This document shows positions 1 through 8,022 of a stretch of DNA of 64,000 bases, piece by piece (the stretch's first letter is position 1; every line of letters begins with the position of its first letter). The stretch comes from JAFDXJ01 sp038257845. GTDB taxonomy: Bacteria; Bacteroidota; Bacteroidia; Chitinophagales; Chitinophagaceae. Both the position numbers and the translations under genes were made by a program. Where the stretch lies: contig JBBSQL010000002.1 in NCBI GenBank assembly GCA_038257845.1, positions 172,090-236,089 of the forward strand, given 5' to 3'. Under the pieces are notes generated by a model that worked only from the letters and a program-made list of their open reading frames with translations, did not search any database and was not told where the DNA came from.

Positions 1-265
1 TTTCAATCGTGAAGATATATTGCGCATTGGTGTAAAGGGTGGTGGTTGCAGTGGCATGACTTATATTCTTGAATTTGGTAAAAAAGAAGAAGCAGATATT
101 ACTTTCGAGCTAAATGGCATTCCATGTATGATAAATAAAGCGCATGAAATTTACCTGGATGGCATGCAAATAGATTGGGAACCCGGATTAAATAGCAGGG
201 GCTTTGTTTTTATAAATCCAAATGCATCCACTACTTGTGGTTGTGGTTCTTCTTTTGGCGTGTAA
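1..265 (+). CDS. A-type iron-sulfur carrier protein (HesB/IscA/ErpA family), 5' partial
   Basis: C-terminal part of an A-type Fe-S cluster carrier, which in this family binds an Fe-S cluster or iron and passes it to apo-proteins in the cytoplasm. The three family cysteines are visible: one in the GGGCSGM motif near the start and two in the CGCGSSF motif at the very C-terminus. The reading frame is open through the left edge (the codons before the TTG at 20 read NREDI), so the true start lies outside the window and the TTG is an internal leucine. About 88 residues are visible of a usual 105-120. The sequence does not distinguish IscA, ErpA and SufA. Confidence 0.9.
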   Translation, partial: FNREDILRIGVKGGGCSGMTYILEFGKKEEADITFELNGIPCMINKAHEIYLDGMQIDWEPGLNSRGFVFINPNASTTCGCGSSFGV

Positions 266-331
266 TTTTTTTAATTTCTTAAATGAAAATTCAACAATCG
301 CTGTTTCTTTTTATATCAATAAAATTCTTCA

Positions 332-901
332 ATGTATAAATTAAAAATAATTGTTGCCAGTACAAGACCGGCACGGAAAGGCATTCATGTAGCAGATTGG
401 TTTGCGGAAGTAGTGAAAGCATACACGGATTTTGATGCGGAAATCCTGGACCTGGCTAAAATAAATTTACCTTTTTTGGATGAACCCAAACATCCGCGCT
501 TACAGCAATACGAACATGAACACACCAAGGCCTGGGCCGCGAAAATTGATGAAGCCGATGCCTATATCTGCATCATCCCCGAATACAATTATGGTGCTCC
601 GCCTGCGCTGATCAATGCAGTTGATTTTGTGTATAAAGAATGGAATTATAAACCTATTGGCATTATTAGTTATGGTGGCATCTCTGGTGGTTTACGTTCT
701 GCACAAATGTGCAAGCAGGTTTTTTCCACCGTTAAAATGGTTCCGCTCATGGAAGGCGTACCACTTCCTTTTTTTGAAAAACGAATTGATGAAAATGGAA
801 AATTCAATGCAGATGAATTGATTGGTAAATCTGTGAAGAATATGATGACTGAATTATTGAAATGGACAAAAGGCCTGAAACAAATGCGGGAAACAAATTA
901 A
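332..901 (+). CDS. NAD(P)H-dependent FMN reductase family flavoprotein
   Basis: A 189-residue flavodoxin-fold oxidoreductase of the NADPH-dependent FMN reductase group (YieF/ChrR-like). The N-terminus has the beta-strand plus phosphate loop typical of the fold (IIVASTRPARKG, residues 6-17). The PEYNYGAPPALINAVD segment near residue 83 is the family flavin-binding motif, followed by ISYGGISGG, another isoalloxazine contact. Members reduce flavins, quinones or azo/nitro compounds using NAD(P)H; the substrate cannot be read from sequence. It lies 66 bp after the Fe-S carrier and 41 bp before the HYC_CC_PP gene, all on one strand. Confidence 0.88.
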   Translation: MYKLKIIVASTRPARKGIHVADWFAEVVKAYTDFDAEILDLAKINLPFLDEPKHPRLQQYEHEHTKAWAAKIDEADAYICIIPEYNYGAPPALINAVDFVYKEWNYKPIGIISYGGISGGLRSAQMCKQVFSTVKMVPLMEGVPLPFFEKRIDENGKFNADELIGKSVKNMMTELLKWTKGLKQMRETN

Positions 902-942
902 TCAAATTTTCAAAAACACTATCTTTACGTCTTCACAATCAC

Positions 943-1341
943 ATGAAAAAAGTTTTACTGTTCATATTAGCTGTTGCATATCTTACAACAAGTTCGGGTG
1001 CAAGTATTTATTTGCACCAATGTATGGGTAAATTTTCTTCTGTTGATTTCGGAACTTCAAACAACGAAAACGGTAATTGCGGTAAATGCGGCATGGAAAA
1101 AAATAATGCCGGCGACTGCTGCCAGGATCATGTGATTGTTTTAAAATCTTCACCGGACCAGAATCAGCCAGAATCTTTTACGCAAAAAATAAAACTTTTT
1201 CCATCATCTATACCTTTTATATTTCCGGAAAATAAACCAATATATTTTGGGGACAATCTTAAGCAAACATTTTCTTCTAACAATTCTCATCACCACAACC
1301 CGCCTGATTTCCAGGCATTCTATCGGTGCATTCTTATCTGA
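943..1341 (+). CDS. HYC_CC_PP-type small Cys/His-rich secreted protein
   Basis: A 132-residue protein with an N-terminal signal peptide (residues 1-20, MKKVLLFILA start). Cys and His are spaced as in the Bacteroidota HYC_CC_PP family: HQC at 25-27, CGKC at 46-49, CC at 59-60, three consecutive His at 116-118 and PP at 120-121. An upstream in-frame start at 862 would overlap the reductase gene by 40 bp and put residues before the signal peptide, so ATG 943 is preferred. The next gene is a TonB receptor with a metal-binding domain. I infer periplasmic heavy-metal (probably copper) handling; no biochemical role is established from the sequence. Confidence 0.8.
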   Translation: MKKVLLFILAVAYLTTSSGASIYLHQCMGKFSSVDFGTSNNENGNCGKCGMEKNNAGDCCQDHVIVLKSSPDQNQPESFTQKIKLFPSSIPFIFPENKPIYFGDNLKQTFSSNNSHHHNPPDFQAFYRCILI

Positions 1342-1352
1342 TTTTTTCTGCT

Positions 1353-1401
1353 TATTGAAATAATATTTGTTGTTGAAAACAATAGTGTTTTTATTTCAAT
1401 A
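1353..1401. repeat. Inverted repeat upstream of the metal-type TonB receptor
   Basis: Two perfect 11-bp arms (TATTGAAATAA at 1353-1363 and TTATTTCAATA at 1391-1401) are separated by 27 nt that contain further short complementarity (TTGTT with AACAA). It sits 12 bp after the HYC_CC_PP stop codon. It could act as a terminator-like hairpin or a regulator site between the two metal genes. Confidence 0.55.
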
Positions 1402-1417
1402 TTTAATTCCTCCAAAG

Positions 1418-1437
1418 AATAAACGTATGCGTTTATT
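1418..1437 (+). terminator. Hairpin with U-rich tail (terminator or attenuator)
   Basis: A perfect 8-bp stem (AATAAACG / CGTTTATT) with a 4-nt loop TATG is followed by TCATTTTTTTT. It lies 33 bp before the ATG of the TonB receptor gene, so it may end transcription from the HYC_CC_PP gene or act as a leader hairpin or operator for the receptor. The stem is AT-rich and therefore weak for a terminator. Confidence 0.5.
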
Positions 1438-1470
1438 TCATTTTTTTTACTTCGCAGAAAAATTCAAACC

Positions 1471-4035
1471 ATGAACTCAATTAATTATATCTTTTCACAA
1501 AGATTATTATATCGTCTTTTTTTTACAGCTTGTATTTTATTTTCCTTACAAGGAAAATCACAAGCCCAGGATACCACCACTTTTCATGTTTCCGGTGAAT
1601 GTATTCAGTGCAAACATCGCATTGAAAAAGCGCTCACTATAAAAGGTGTTTCTTATGCCAATTGGGATATTCCCACAAAAATGCTCAAAGTGATTTACGA
1701 TTCCACCATTATTTCTTTTGCCGGAATCAATCAAAAAATCGCAGATGTTGGTCATGATACCGAATTAAAAAAAGCAAAAGACGATGTTTATAAATCACTT
1801 CCCGCCTGTTGTTTATATCGGGACATAAAAAATGAAACCACGGTAAATAATAATGAGAATGATCCCGGGAATAATATCCGAGGCGTAGTAGTATCAGAAG
1901 ATAGTAAAGGGAATTTTTTACCACTCGAAGGTGCTGCAATTCTCTGGCAGGGCACAGCCCATGGTACGATCACGGATAAGCATGGCATATTTTCTATCTC
2001 ACAGGATTCCACAATTACAAATTTGGTGATCACTTATACGGGTTTCCAATCCGATACACTTGAAGTAAAAAACAATTCAGAATTGCAGGTGATTCTTGCA
2101 GCAAACGGGCAATTGAAAGCGGTAACAGTTTCCGCAAAATCAAGGGCCTATATCAGTACCTTTTCGCCAATCCGGATTCAAACAATTAATTCAAATGACT
2201 TGCTGAAAGCCGCCTGTTGCAACCTGAGTGAAAGTTTTGAAACAAGCCCGTCTGTGGATGTTTCATATAGTGATGCGGTTACGGGCGCGAAACAAATTCA
2301 GTTACTTGGCCTGGCCGGAATTTATACTTTACTCACCGTTGAAAATTTACCCGGGTTGCATGGCCTCGCTACACCTTCCGGTTTAAATAGTATTGCCGGT
2401 CCCTGGATTGAAAGCATACAATTGAGCAAAGGCACTGGTTCCGTTGTGAATGGTTTTGAAAGTATTGCCGGGCAAATAAATGTAGAATTAAAAAAGCCTG
2501 CAACTGCTGATAAATTTTATTTAAATGGGTATATCAATGAAATGGGCAAGAGTGATTTGAATATAAATTATTTTGCGAAGATTGGTTCTAAATGGGCAAC
2601 AGGACTTTTAGTGCATGATGATTTCCTGGGAAATAAAGTGGATATAAATAAAGATGGTTTCCGTGATTTACCCACTGGAAATTTATTCAGTGTAATGAAC
2701 CGCTGGCATTATGATGATAATAAAGGCTGGAAAATTCAATTTGGTATTAAGGCTTTAAAAGATAATAAAACCGGTGGGGAAAATTCATTTGGTACACAGG
2801 AAAAATATTCTACCAATATTTATGGCTTTGGGATGGACATAGAGCGGGAAGAAGGCTATGCCAAAATCGGTTATATTTTTCCAGAAAAAAAATACAAAAG
2901 TATTGGCCTGCAGGTATCTGCATCTTCATACAAACAAAATTCTTTTTTTGGAATTACACCCTATAATTCAAAGCAAAAAAGTTTTTATTCAAACCTTATA
3001 TACCAAAGTATTTTAGGAAATACCAATCATACTTTTCGCACCGGCATTAGTTTTTCAGCAGATAAGTATGATGAAATGTATGCTGCAAATTTTTATGGAA
3101 GAAAAGAAATTGTACCAGGTGCATTTTTTGAATATTCCTATAAATTAGATGAAAAATTTAGCCTCGTTGCCGGCATTCGTGCGGATCATAATAATTTATA
3201 TGGCTGGTTTGCTACGCCACGATTGAACCTGCGATATGAGCCAATTATTGGTACGATCATTCGCGTGAGTGCGGGCAGGGGACAGCACACGGCAGATATA
3301 CTTGCAGAAAATATCGGCCTGATGGCCAGTTCGCGTATGCTGAATATTATTCCTTCAAATACAAATGGTGCGTATGGGTTAGATCCTGAAATCGCCTGGA
3401 ATAAAGGCATTAGCGTTGATCAGAAATTCAGGTTGTTTAATCGCGATGCTATGCTGAGCCTGGATTTTTACCGCAATGATTTTACCAACCAGGTTGTAGT
3501 GGATATGGAAAATCCGCGCGAAATTAATTTTTATAATTTACAGGGAAAATCCTATTCAAACAGTTCCCAGGTAGAACTTAATTTTATACCTGTAAAAAAT
3601 TTGGATGTACGCGTTGCATACAGGAATTTTGATGTGCGCACTACGTATGGAAATGAACTCCTGGCAAAACCTTTAAGTGCACGCCAGCGCGGCTTTGCAA
3701 ATTTTGGATATTCTATAAAAGATTGGAAAATTGATTATACTATTAATTTCACAGGAGAAAAAAGAATTCCTTCCACTGCGGTGAATCCGGTTGAATACCA
3801 GTTTCCAACTACTTCACCGGCATATATTACCATGAATGCACAGTTGAGTAAATCCTTCGGGAAAAATAAGAATGTTGGTTTTTATATAGGTGCAGAAAAT
3901 ATTACCAACTATTTCCAGCATACGGTGATCATTGCGGCGGATGAACCTTTTAGTAAATATTTTGATGCCAGTTTGATATACGGACCATTGAGCGGCCGTT
4001 TGTTGTATGCAGGATTCAGATATACAATTAAATAA
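1471..4035 (+). CDS. TonB-dependent receptor with N-terminal heavy-metal-associated domain
   Basis: An 854-residue outer-membrane receptor. Order of domains: signal peptide (about 1-33), HMA-like metal-binding domain (about 36-105) with the CxxC pair at Cys44/Cys47, carboxypeptidase-regulatory-like domain (about 115-205), plug domain (about 225-345) and beta-barrel ending in an aromatic/basic C-terminus (YAGFRYTIK). The HMA fold in soluble copper chaperones and P-type ATPases binds Cu(I) through CxxC, so a periplasmic metal-sensing or loading role at the receptor is plausible. TonB receptors import substrates with proton-motive force; I infer copper or a metal chelate. The preceding Cys-rich gene supports this. 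No metal ATPase or regulator is adjacent. Confidence 0.9.
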   Translation: MNSINYIFSQRLLYRLFFTACILFSLQGKSQAQDTTTFHVSGECIQCKHRIEKALTIKGVSYANWDIPTKMLKVIYDSTIISFAGINQKIADVGHDTELKKAKDDVYKSLPACCLYRDIKNETTVNNNENDPGNNIRGVVVSEDSKGNFLPLEGAAILWQGTAHGTITDKHGIFSISQDSTITNLVITYTGFQSDTLEVKNNSELQVILAANGQLKAVTVSAKSRAYISTFSPIRIQTINSNDLLKAACCNLSESFETSPSVDVSYSDAVTGAKQIQLLGLAGIYTLLTVENLPGLHGLATPSGLNSIAGPWIESIQLSKGTGSVVNGFESIAGQINVELKKPATADKFYLNGYINEMGKSDLNINYFAKIGSKWATGLLVHDDFLGNKVDINKDGFRDLPTGNLFSVMNRWHYDDNKGWKIQFGIKALKDNKTGGENSFGTQEKYSTNIYGFGMDIEREEGYAKIGYIFPEKKYKSIGLQVSASSYKQNSFFGITPYNSKQKSFYSNLIYQSILGNTNHTFRTGISFSADKYDEMYAANFYGRKEIVPGAFFEYSYKLDEKFSLVAGIRADHNNLYGWFATPRLNLRYEPIIGTIIRVSAGRGQHTADILAENIGLMASSRMLNIIPSNTNGAYGLDPEIAWNKGISVDQKFRLFNRDAMLSLDFYRNDFTNQVVVDMENPREINFYNLQGKSYSNSSQVELNFIPVKNLDVRVAYRNFDVRTTYGNELLAKPLSARQRGFANFGYSIKDWKIDYTINFTGEKRIPSTAVNPVEYQFPTTSPAYITMNAQLSKSFGKNKNVGFYIGAENITNYFQHTVIIAADEPFSKYFDASLIYGPLSGRLLYAGFRYTIK

Positions 4036-4167
4036 ACTGCTCAACAGATTTTTCTGAGGTCAATATAAAAAAATGATATAATTTTTTCAAATCCAAATAG
4101 TTTAAAATTCATCAAGTAATTTTGAAGAAATGTTTTTAATTTTTCATCTTTAAAAATTTCAATAATT

Positions 4168-4719
4168 ATGGATACGAACAGACTTAGTAAAACGATTTGT
4201 AAAGCGTTGAATGATCAAATGACCAAAGAAGCGCATGCGGCACAAATATATTTATCTTATGCATCATGGGCGGCTGAACAGGGATATGATGGTATAGCAA
4301 ATTTTTTATTTCGCCATGCGAATGAAGAGCGAAGCCACATGATGAAAATTCTCGAATACATTTTAGAACGCGGCGCAAAAGTAACAGTGACGGCCATTCC
4401 AGCTCCTCCGGCAAATCCCAAAGGTGTACAGGATTGTTTTGAGAAAACGTTTCAGCATGAAGTGGATAATACAACTGCTATTTATAAAATTGTGAAAATG
4501 AGTTTTGATGAAAGTGATTGGGCAACCTGGAATTTCATGCAATGGTTTGTAAAAGAACAAACCGAAGAAGAAACGATGGTGATGAATATGCTGGATAAAT
4601 TAAAAATTGCTGGTGGTGAAAGAGCTTCCGGTGAATCTTTATATGCATTTGACAGGGATATGAAATCCACGCCTGATGATGCAGAACTCGCGCAGGAAAA
4701 AACTGTGGAAAATCCATGA
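4168..4719 (+). CDS. Ferritin (non-heme iron storage protein)
   Basis: A 183-residue ferritin-like four-helix protein. Ferroxidase-centre residues are visible: Glu21 and Tyr28 in the first helix, the EERSH motif at 53-57 (metal ligands Glu and His), and the EQTEEE cluster in the fourth helix. It oxidises Fe(II) and stores Fe(III) as a 24-mer in the cytoplasm. The C-terminal tail (TPDDAELAQEKTVENP) is longer and more acidic than in compact bacterial ferritins. The next gene begins 43 bp downstream. No clear promoter was seen in the 132-bp gap upstream. Confidence 0.92.
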   Translation: MDTNRLSKTICKALNDQMTKEAHAAQIYLSYASWAAEQGYDGIANFLFRHANEERSHMMKILEYILERGAKVTVTAIPAPPANPKGVQDCFEKTFQHEVDNTTAIYKIVKMSFDESDWATWNFMQWFVKEQTEEETMVMNMLDKLKIAGGERASGESLYAFDRDMKSTPDDAELAQEKTVENP

Positions 4720-4762
4720 TCATTTTTATAAAGTAAAATATGCCATTGAATTAAGCGATTGT

Positions 4763-5440
4763 ATGAATGAAACTGAAATTGCAGATAAAATAAAAGGGTA
4801 CAAAAAAATGGGATTGAAGATGTTTACCACATCTTCATTTCAAACCCATAGTATTGTTTTATTGCATATACTCAGCAGGATTGATAAAACGATCCCGGTT
4901 TATTTTATACATACAGGTTATCATTTCCCTGAAACGCTTACGTACCGGGATCAAATCACAAAATTGCTGGGTTTAAAATTAGTCAATATTTATTCATCCA
5001 CTGCAAAGATTCATCAGCGTGATGCGCAGGGAAAATTATTATATGCAAGTGATCCTGATCTTTGTTGCCACCTGAATAAAGTCGTTCCATTAGAACCAAT
5101 ACTTGCATTGCATGATATATGGATAAATGGTGTGCGTGCTGACCAGGGAAATTTTAGAAAGCAGTTGCAGGTTGAAGAAAAATCGAAATGGAGTACCACA
5201 CGTTTTCATCCTATGCTCGACTGGACCGGCAAAATGATCTATGATTATTTGCGGCTGCATAACATTCCGCATCACCCTTTGGAACATGAAGGGTATTATA
5301 GTATCGGCTGTGAACCATGCACACGGAAATGGAATTTAGATCTCGATGAAAGAAACGGGAGATGGTATGGTTTAAAGAAAACAGAATGTGGTTTGAATAC
5401 AGATCTCGTGGAAAAAAAACAGGATACATCAACTGCTTAA
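4763..5440 (+). CDS. cysH: Phosphoadenosine/adenosine phosphosulfate reductase (CysH family)
   Basis: A 225-residue assimilatory sulfonucleotide reductase that reduces APS or PAPS to sulfite using thioredoxin or glutaredoxin. The Cys pairs CC (101-102) and CEPC (183-186) match the [4Fe-4S] ligands of the APS-type enzyme. The catalytic Cys209 is in TECGLN near the C-terminus, where most members have ECGLH/ECGIH. The SSFQTHS loop (24-30) corresponds to the pyrophosphate-binding loop. An open-frame start at 4676 lies inside the ferritin gene; ATG 4763 is preferred because it avoids a 44-bp overlap, although the extra residues are not obviously foreign. No ATP sulfurylase gene is nearby. Confidence 0.87.
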   Translation: MNETEIADKIKGYKKMGLKMFTTSSFQTHSIVLLHILSRIDKTIPVYFIHTGYHFPETLTYRDQITKLLGLKLVNIYSSTAKIHQRDAQGKLLYASDPDLCCHLNKVVPLEPILALHDIWINGVRADQGNFRKQLQVEEKSKWSTTRFHPMLDWTGKMIYDYLRLHNIPHHPLEHEGYYSIGCEPCTRKWNLDLDERNGRWYGLKKTECGLNTDLVEKKQDTSTA

Positions 5441-5449
5441 GAAAAAAAA

Positions 5450-6364
5450 ATGAATGTACTTATTACGGGAGGCGCGGGATATATCGGTACAGAATTAGTT
5501 GCGTCGCTGGCGATGTTGCCCACTGTAAAAAAAATTATTGTTTATGATAACCTTAGCCGGGCAAACTATAATTTATTCATTGGCACAAACCTGAACAGTC
5601 ATAAAATTTCTTTTGTAAACGGCGATATACTTGATTCCCGAAAATTAAGAGTGGCATTAACTGGCATAGATACTGTATTTCATTTTGCCGCAAAAGTGAC
5701 TACACCTTTTGCCAATACGGATGCGCATATTTATGAACAGGTTAATCATTGGGGCACCGCAGAACTTACGTATGCACTGGAAGAAAGTGCGGTGAAAAAA
5801 TTTATTTTCTTAAGTTCTGCAGCAGTGTATGGGCACACAATTTCAACAGCGGATGAAAAGACAACTCCTTCGCCGGAAAGCTATTATTCTATTTCAAAAT
5901 TGAAAGCGGAAAAGCATGTGCTTCGTTTAACGGATAAAATGAATACGATCATTGTAAGGTTGGGAAATGTATATGGTTATAGTAAAAGCATGCGTTTTGA
6001 TGCAATGATCAATAAATTTATTTTCGATGCGCATTTCACTGGGCGTATTACGATAAATGGTTCCGGCAATCAAAGCCGCGCTTTTATTTCCATTGAAAAA
6101 ACCAGGGAGGCATTAACGCAAATATTTCAAAAAGAAATTCCCTCTGGTGTTTATAACCTGGTGGATAAAAACATGCAGGTTTTGCAGGTGGTAGAAGCTG
6201 TGAATGAAGTTTTCCCGGGTGTTGAATCTTTTTTTATCAACCAGAATTATACAGGCTTTCAATTGGAAGTAAAACGGGAGTCTGCCTTATTTTCCTACAT
6301 TGATTTTCCTGTATCTGATTTTGCAGAGGAATTAGTTAATTTCAAAAACAGGTTTGCTTTTTAG
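5450..6364 (+). CDS. NAD-dependent epimerase/dehydratase (extended SDR)
   Basis: A 304-residue extended short-chain dehydrogenase/reductase of the sugar-nucleotide epimerase type. The Rossmann motif GGAGYIG is at 7-13, SSAAVYG (122-128) supplies the catalytic Ser/Thr strand, and YSISK (146-150) is the catalytic Tyr-Lys pair. It begins 9 bp after the cysH stop codon, so the two genes are probably co-transcribed, although no functional link between them is evident. The substrate (UDP-hexose, GDP-sugar or another) cannot be assigned. Confidence 0.85.
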   Translation: MNVLITGGAGYIGTELVASLAMLPTVKKIIVYDNLSRANYNLFIGTNLNSHKISFVNGDILDSRKLRVALTGIDTVFHFAAKVTTPFANTDAHIYEQVNHWGTAELTYALEESAVKKFIFLSSAAVYGHTISTADEKTTPSPESYYSISKLKAEKHVLRLTDKMNTIIVRLGNVYGYSKSMRFDAMINKFIFDAHFTGRITINGSGNQSRAFISIEKTREALTQIFQKEIPSGVYNLVDKNMQVLQVVEAVNEVFPGVESFFINQNYTGFQLEVKRESALFSYIDFPVSDFAEELVNFKNRFAF

Positions 6365-6365
6365 C

Positions 6366-6397
6366 TTTGTAGGTTTGCTTAAAAAAACTTAATTTTG
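6366..6397 (+). promoter_or_regulatory. Bacteroidota-type promoter for the cold-shock-domain gene
   Basis: A -33 element TTTG (6366-6369), a 20-nt spacer and a perfect -7 element TAATTTTG (6390-6397). This is the consensus of the primary sigma factor in Bacteroidota. It predicts transcription starting near 6404 and a 5' leader of about 80 nt before ATG 6484, in keeping with the structured leaders known for cold-shock genes. Confidence 0.7.
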
Positions 6398-6483
6398 CAC
6401 GAATGCATTGTAATTAGATCACCTTTCTCACTACGAATTACTTCATTTCTCTGCATTATTTTATCACTAAAAGAGAACATTTT

Positions 6484-6933
6484 ATGGCTGAAACCTGGAA
6501 TAAAAAGGAGCGCGAAAAGAAAAAACGGCAAAATCGCAAGGAAAAACTGGAAAGGAAACAGGAAAGAAAAGAAAACCAGCAAACCGGCAAAACACTGGAT
6601 GATATGCTTGTGTACATTGATGAAAATGGAAATTTTTCTGAAACACCTCCCGATCCCAGGAAAAAGATACGTGTGAATGTTGAGGATATTCATATTGGCG
6701 TGCCCAAACAGGAAGAGACTGACCCGGCCGATCTTATCAGAGAAGGTACAATTACCTTTTTTAACGAGGCAAAAGGTTTTGGTTTTATTCGTGATAAAGA
6801 AACGCAGGAAAGTATTTTTGTACATGTAAATGGCCTGATTGATCCTGTAGAAGAAAAAAGTAAAGTGATCTTTGAAGTAGAAATGGGTCCCAAAGGAGCC
6901 AATGCGGTGAATGTAAAACTGGCGCCTAAATAA
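6484..6933 (+). CDS. Cold-shock-domain protein with basic N-terminal extension
   Basis: A 149-residue protein. Residues 1-45 are extremely Lys/Arg/Glu-rich and probably helical or disordered. Residues about 85-149 form a cold-shock (OB-fold) domain with the RNP1-like KGFGFI and RNP2-like IFVHV motifs, which bind single-stranded RNA or DNA. Typical CspA proteins are about 70 residues, so the N-terminal half is an addition of a kind I have seen in Bacteroidota. It is likely a monocistronic gene, flanked by a consensus promoter and an intrinsic terminator. Likely role: RNA chaperone or translation regulator. Confidence 0.88.
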   Translation: MAETWNKKEREKKKRQNRKEKLERKQERKENQQTGKTLDDMLVYIDENGNFSETPPDPRKKIRVNVEDIHIGVPKQEETDPADLIREGTITFFNEAKGFGFIRDKETQESIFVHVNGLIDPVEEKSKVIFEVEMGPKGANAVNVKLAPK

Positions 6934-6956
6934 TTAATCGAATGAATAGATTTTTT

Positions 6957-6982
6957 TGAAAAAAGGGCTTGCCCTTTTTTTT
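6957..6982 (+). terminator. Intrinsic terminator after the cold-shock gene
   Basis: Stem AAAAAAGGG / CCCTTTTTT with loop CTTG, running directly into a T tract ending near 6982. It lies 24 bp after the stop codon of the cold-shock-domain gene. Confidence 0.8.
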
Positions 6983-7106
6983 ATGCAAATTATTTTAAAC
7001 TGGAATTGAAAAAATTGAAAGAATATTTTTCTTTCTCATACGTTTTATAAATGTAAAGTCTTATCTTAGTTTAGGTAACACGGTTTGAACAAAGTTTTAA
7101 TACTCT

Positions 7107-7976
7107 ATGAAACAAACAATTTGCATTCTAATTTCTTTCTTTTATCTTACGAATGTATTTTCCCAATCGTTTCATGTTGATGCCGGGATAGGTATGGTTA
7201 CATATAACGGCGATTTACAATTACAAAAATTTAAGCCCAATAACTTTTTGCCTGCATTCACTGTTGGCCTTGGTTATAACCTCAATGATCATTTTGGTTT
7301 AAATGGAAATATTTTATACGGGAAAATAAATGGCGATGACAAAAAAGCTGATAAGCCCCAATTGGTTGCACGCAATTTAAATTTCACTTCTACCGTGGTT
7401 GAGGGAAATTTATTAGTGGAATACAATTTGATTTCTACAAAAGACCCACCACTGATCAATCTTTTTTTTTACGCAGGTGTTGGTGTTTTTCATTATAATC
7501 CCTATACATTCGATTCTGCTGGAAATAAAGTTTTCCTGCAACCTCTCGGAACAGAAGGGCAGGGGTTATCGCAATACCCCGATCGCAAGCCTTACAGTTT
7601 AAATCAATTTAATATTCCATTTGGAGGTGGTATCCGTTACCGCATAAATGATCACCTCAGTATCAGTGCCGAAGCAAGTTTCAGAAGATTATTTACAGAC
7701 TATCTGGATGATGTCAGTACTACTTATCCTGATTCATTGGCATTATTAAAAGGCCGCGGGCCAATTGCAGTAAAATATTCATTTCGAAAAAATGAAATAG
7801 ACCCGAATGCGCGCTATGCCAGCGATACGAACAGGGGCAATGAGTCAAGAAATGATACCTACTATTTTGTACTTTTTAAACTCTATTTTACTTTACCATC
7901 TGGAAGTAATGTATTCAAAAGCGGCGTTGTAAAAAATCCTAAATCAAAAGTGAGTTGTCCGGGTAAAGTGTTATGA
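7107..7976 (+). CDS. DUF6089-like outer-membrane beta-barrel protein
   Basis: A 289-residue protein with a signal peptide (about 1-19, ending in VFSQ) followed by alternating amphipathic strands typical of an outer-membrane barrel. The early GMVTYNGDLQ segment and the F-x-x-G-x-x-Y repeat pattern resemble the DUF6089 family of Bacteroidota, which often has a barrel fold. No enzymatic motif is seen. The C-terminus (about 270-289, including KNPKSKVSCPGKVL) is not barrel-like. Function unknown; a structural or transport role in the outer membrane is inferred. It is separated from both neighbours and has a weak TATCTTAG element about 45 bp upstream. Confidence 0.72.
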   Translation: MKQTICILISFFYLTNVFSQSFHVDAGIGMVTYNGDLQLQKFKPNNFLPAFTVGLGYNLNDHFGLNGNILYGKINGDDKKADKPQLVARNLNFTSTVVEGNLLVEYNLISTKDPPLINLFFYAGVGVFHYNPYTFDSAGNKVFLQPLGTEGQGLSQYPDRKPYSLNQFNIPFGGGIRYRINDHLSISAEASFRRLFTDYLDDVSTTYPDSLALLKGRGPIAVKYSFRKNEIDPNARYASDTNRGNESRNDTYYFVLFKLYFTLPSGSNVFKSGVVKNPKSKVSCPGKVL

Positions 7977-7984
7977 TCCTTTCG

Positions 7985-7992
7985 TATTTTTG
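7985..7992 (+). promoter_or_regulatory. Candidate -7 element upstream of the UbiD-family gene
   Basis: TATTTTTG matches TAnnTTTG exactly and lies 30 bp before ATG 8023. No TTTG/TTG is found at the expected distance upstream, so the promoter is only half supported. Confidence 0.4.
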
Positions 7993-8022
7993 ACACATCC
8001 CTTTTGCCATTCATATTATTAA

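Noticed and set aside
6379..6825. 148-codon minus-strand frame opposite the cold-shock gene
   Set aside because: It is antisense to a gene with clear domain motifs, promoter and terminator. The translation is Phe/Lys/Leu-rich and matches nothing I recognise.
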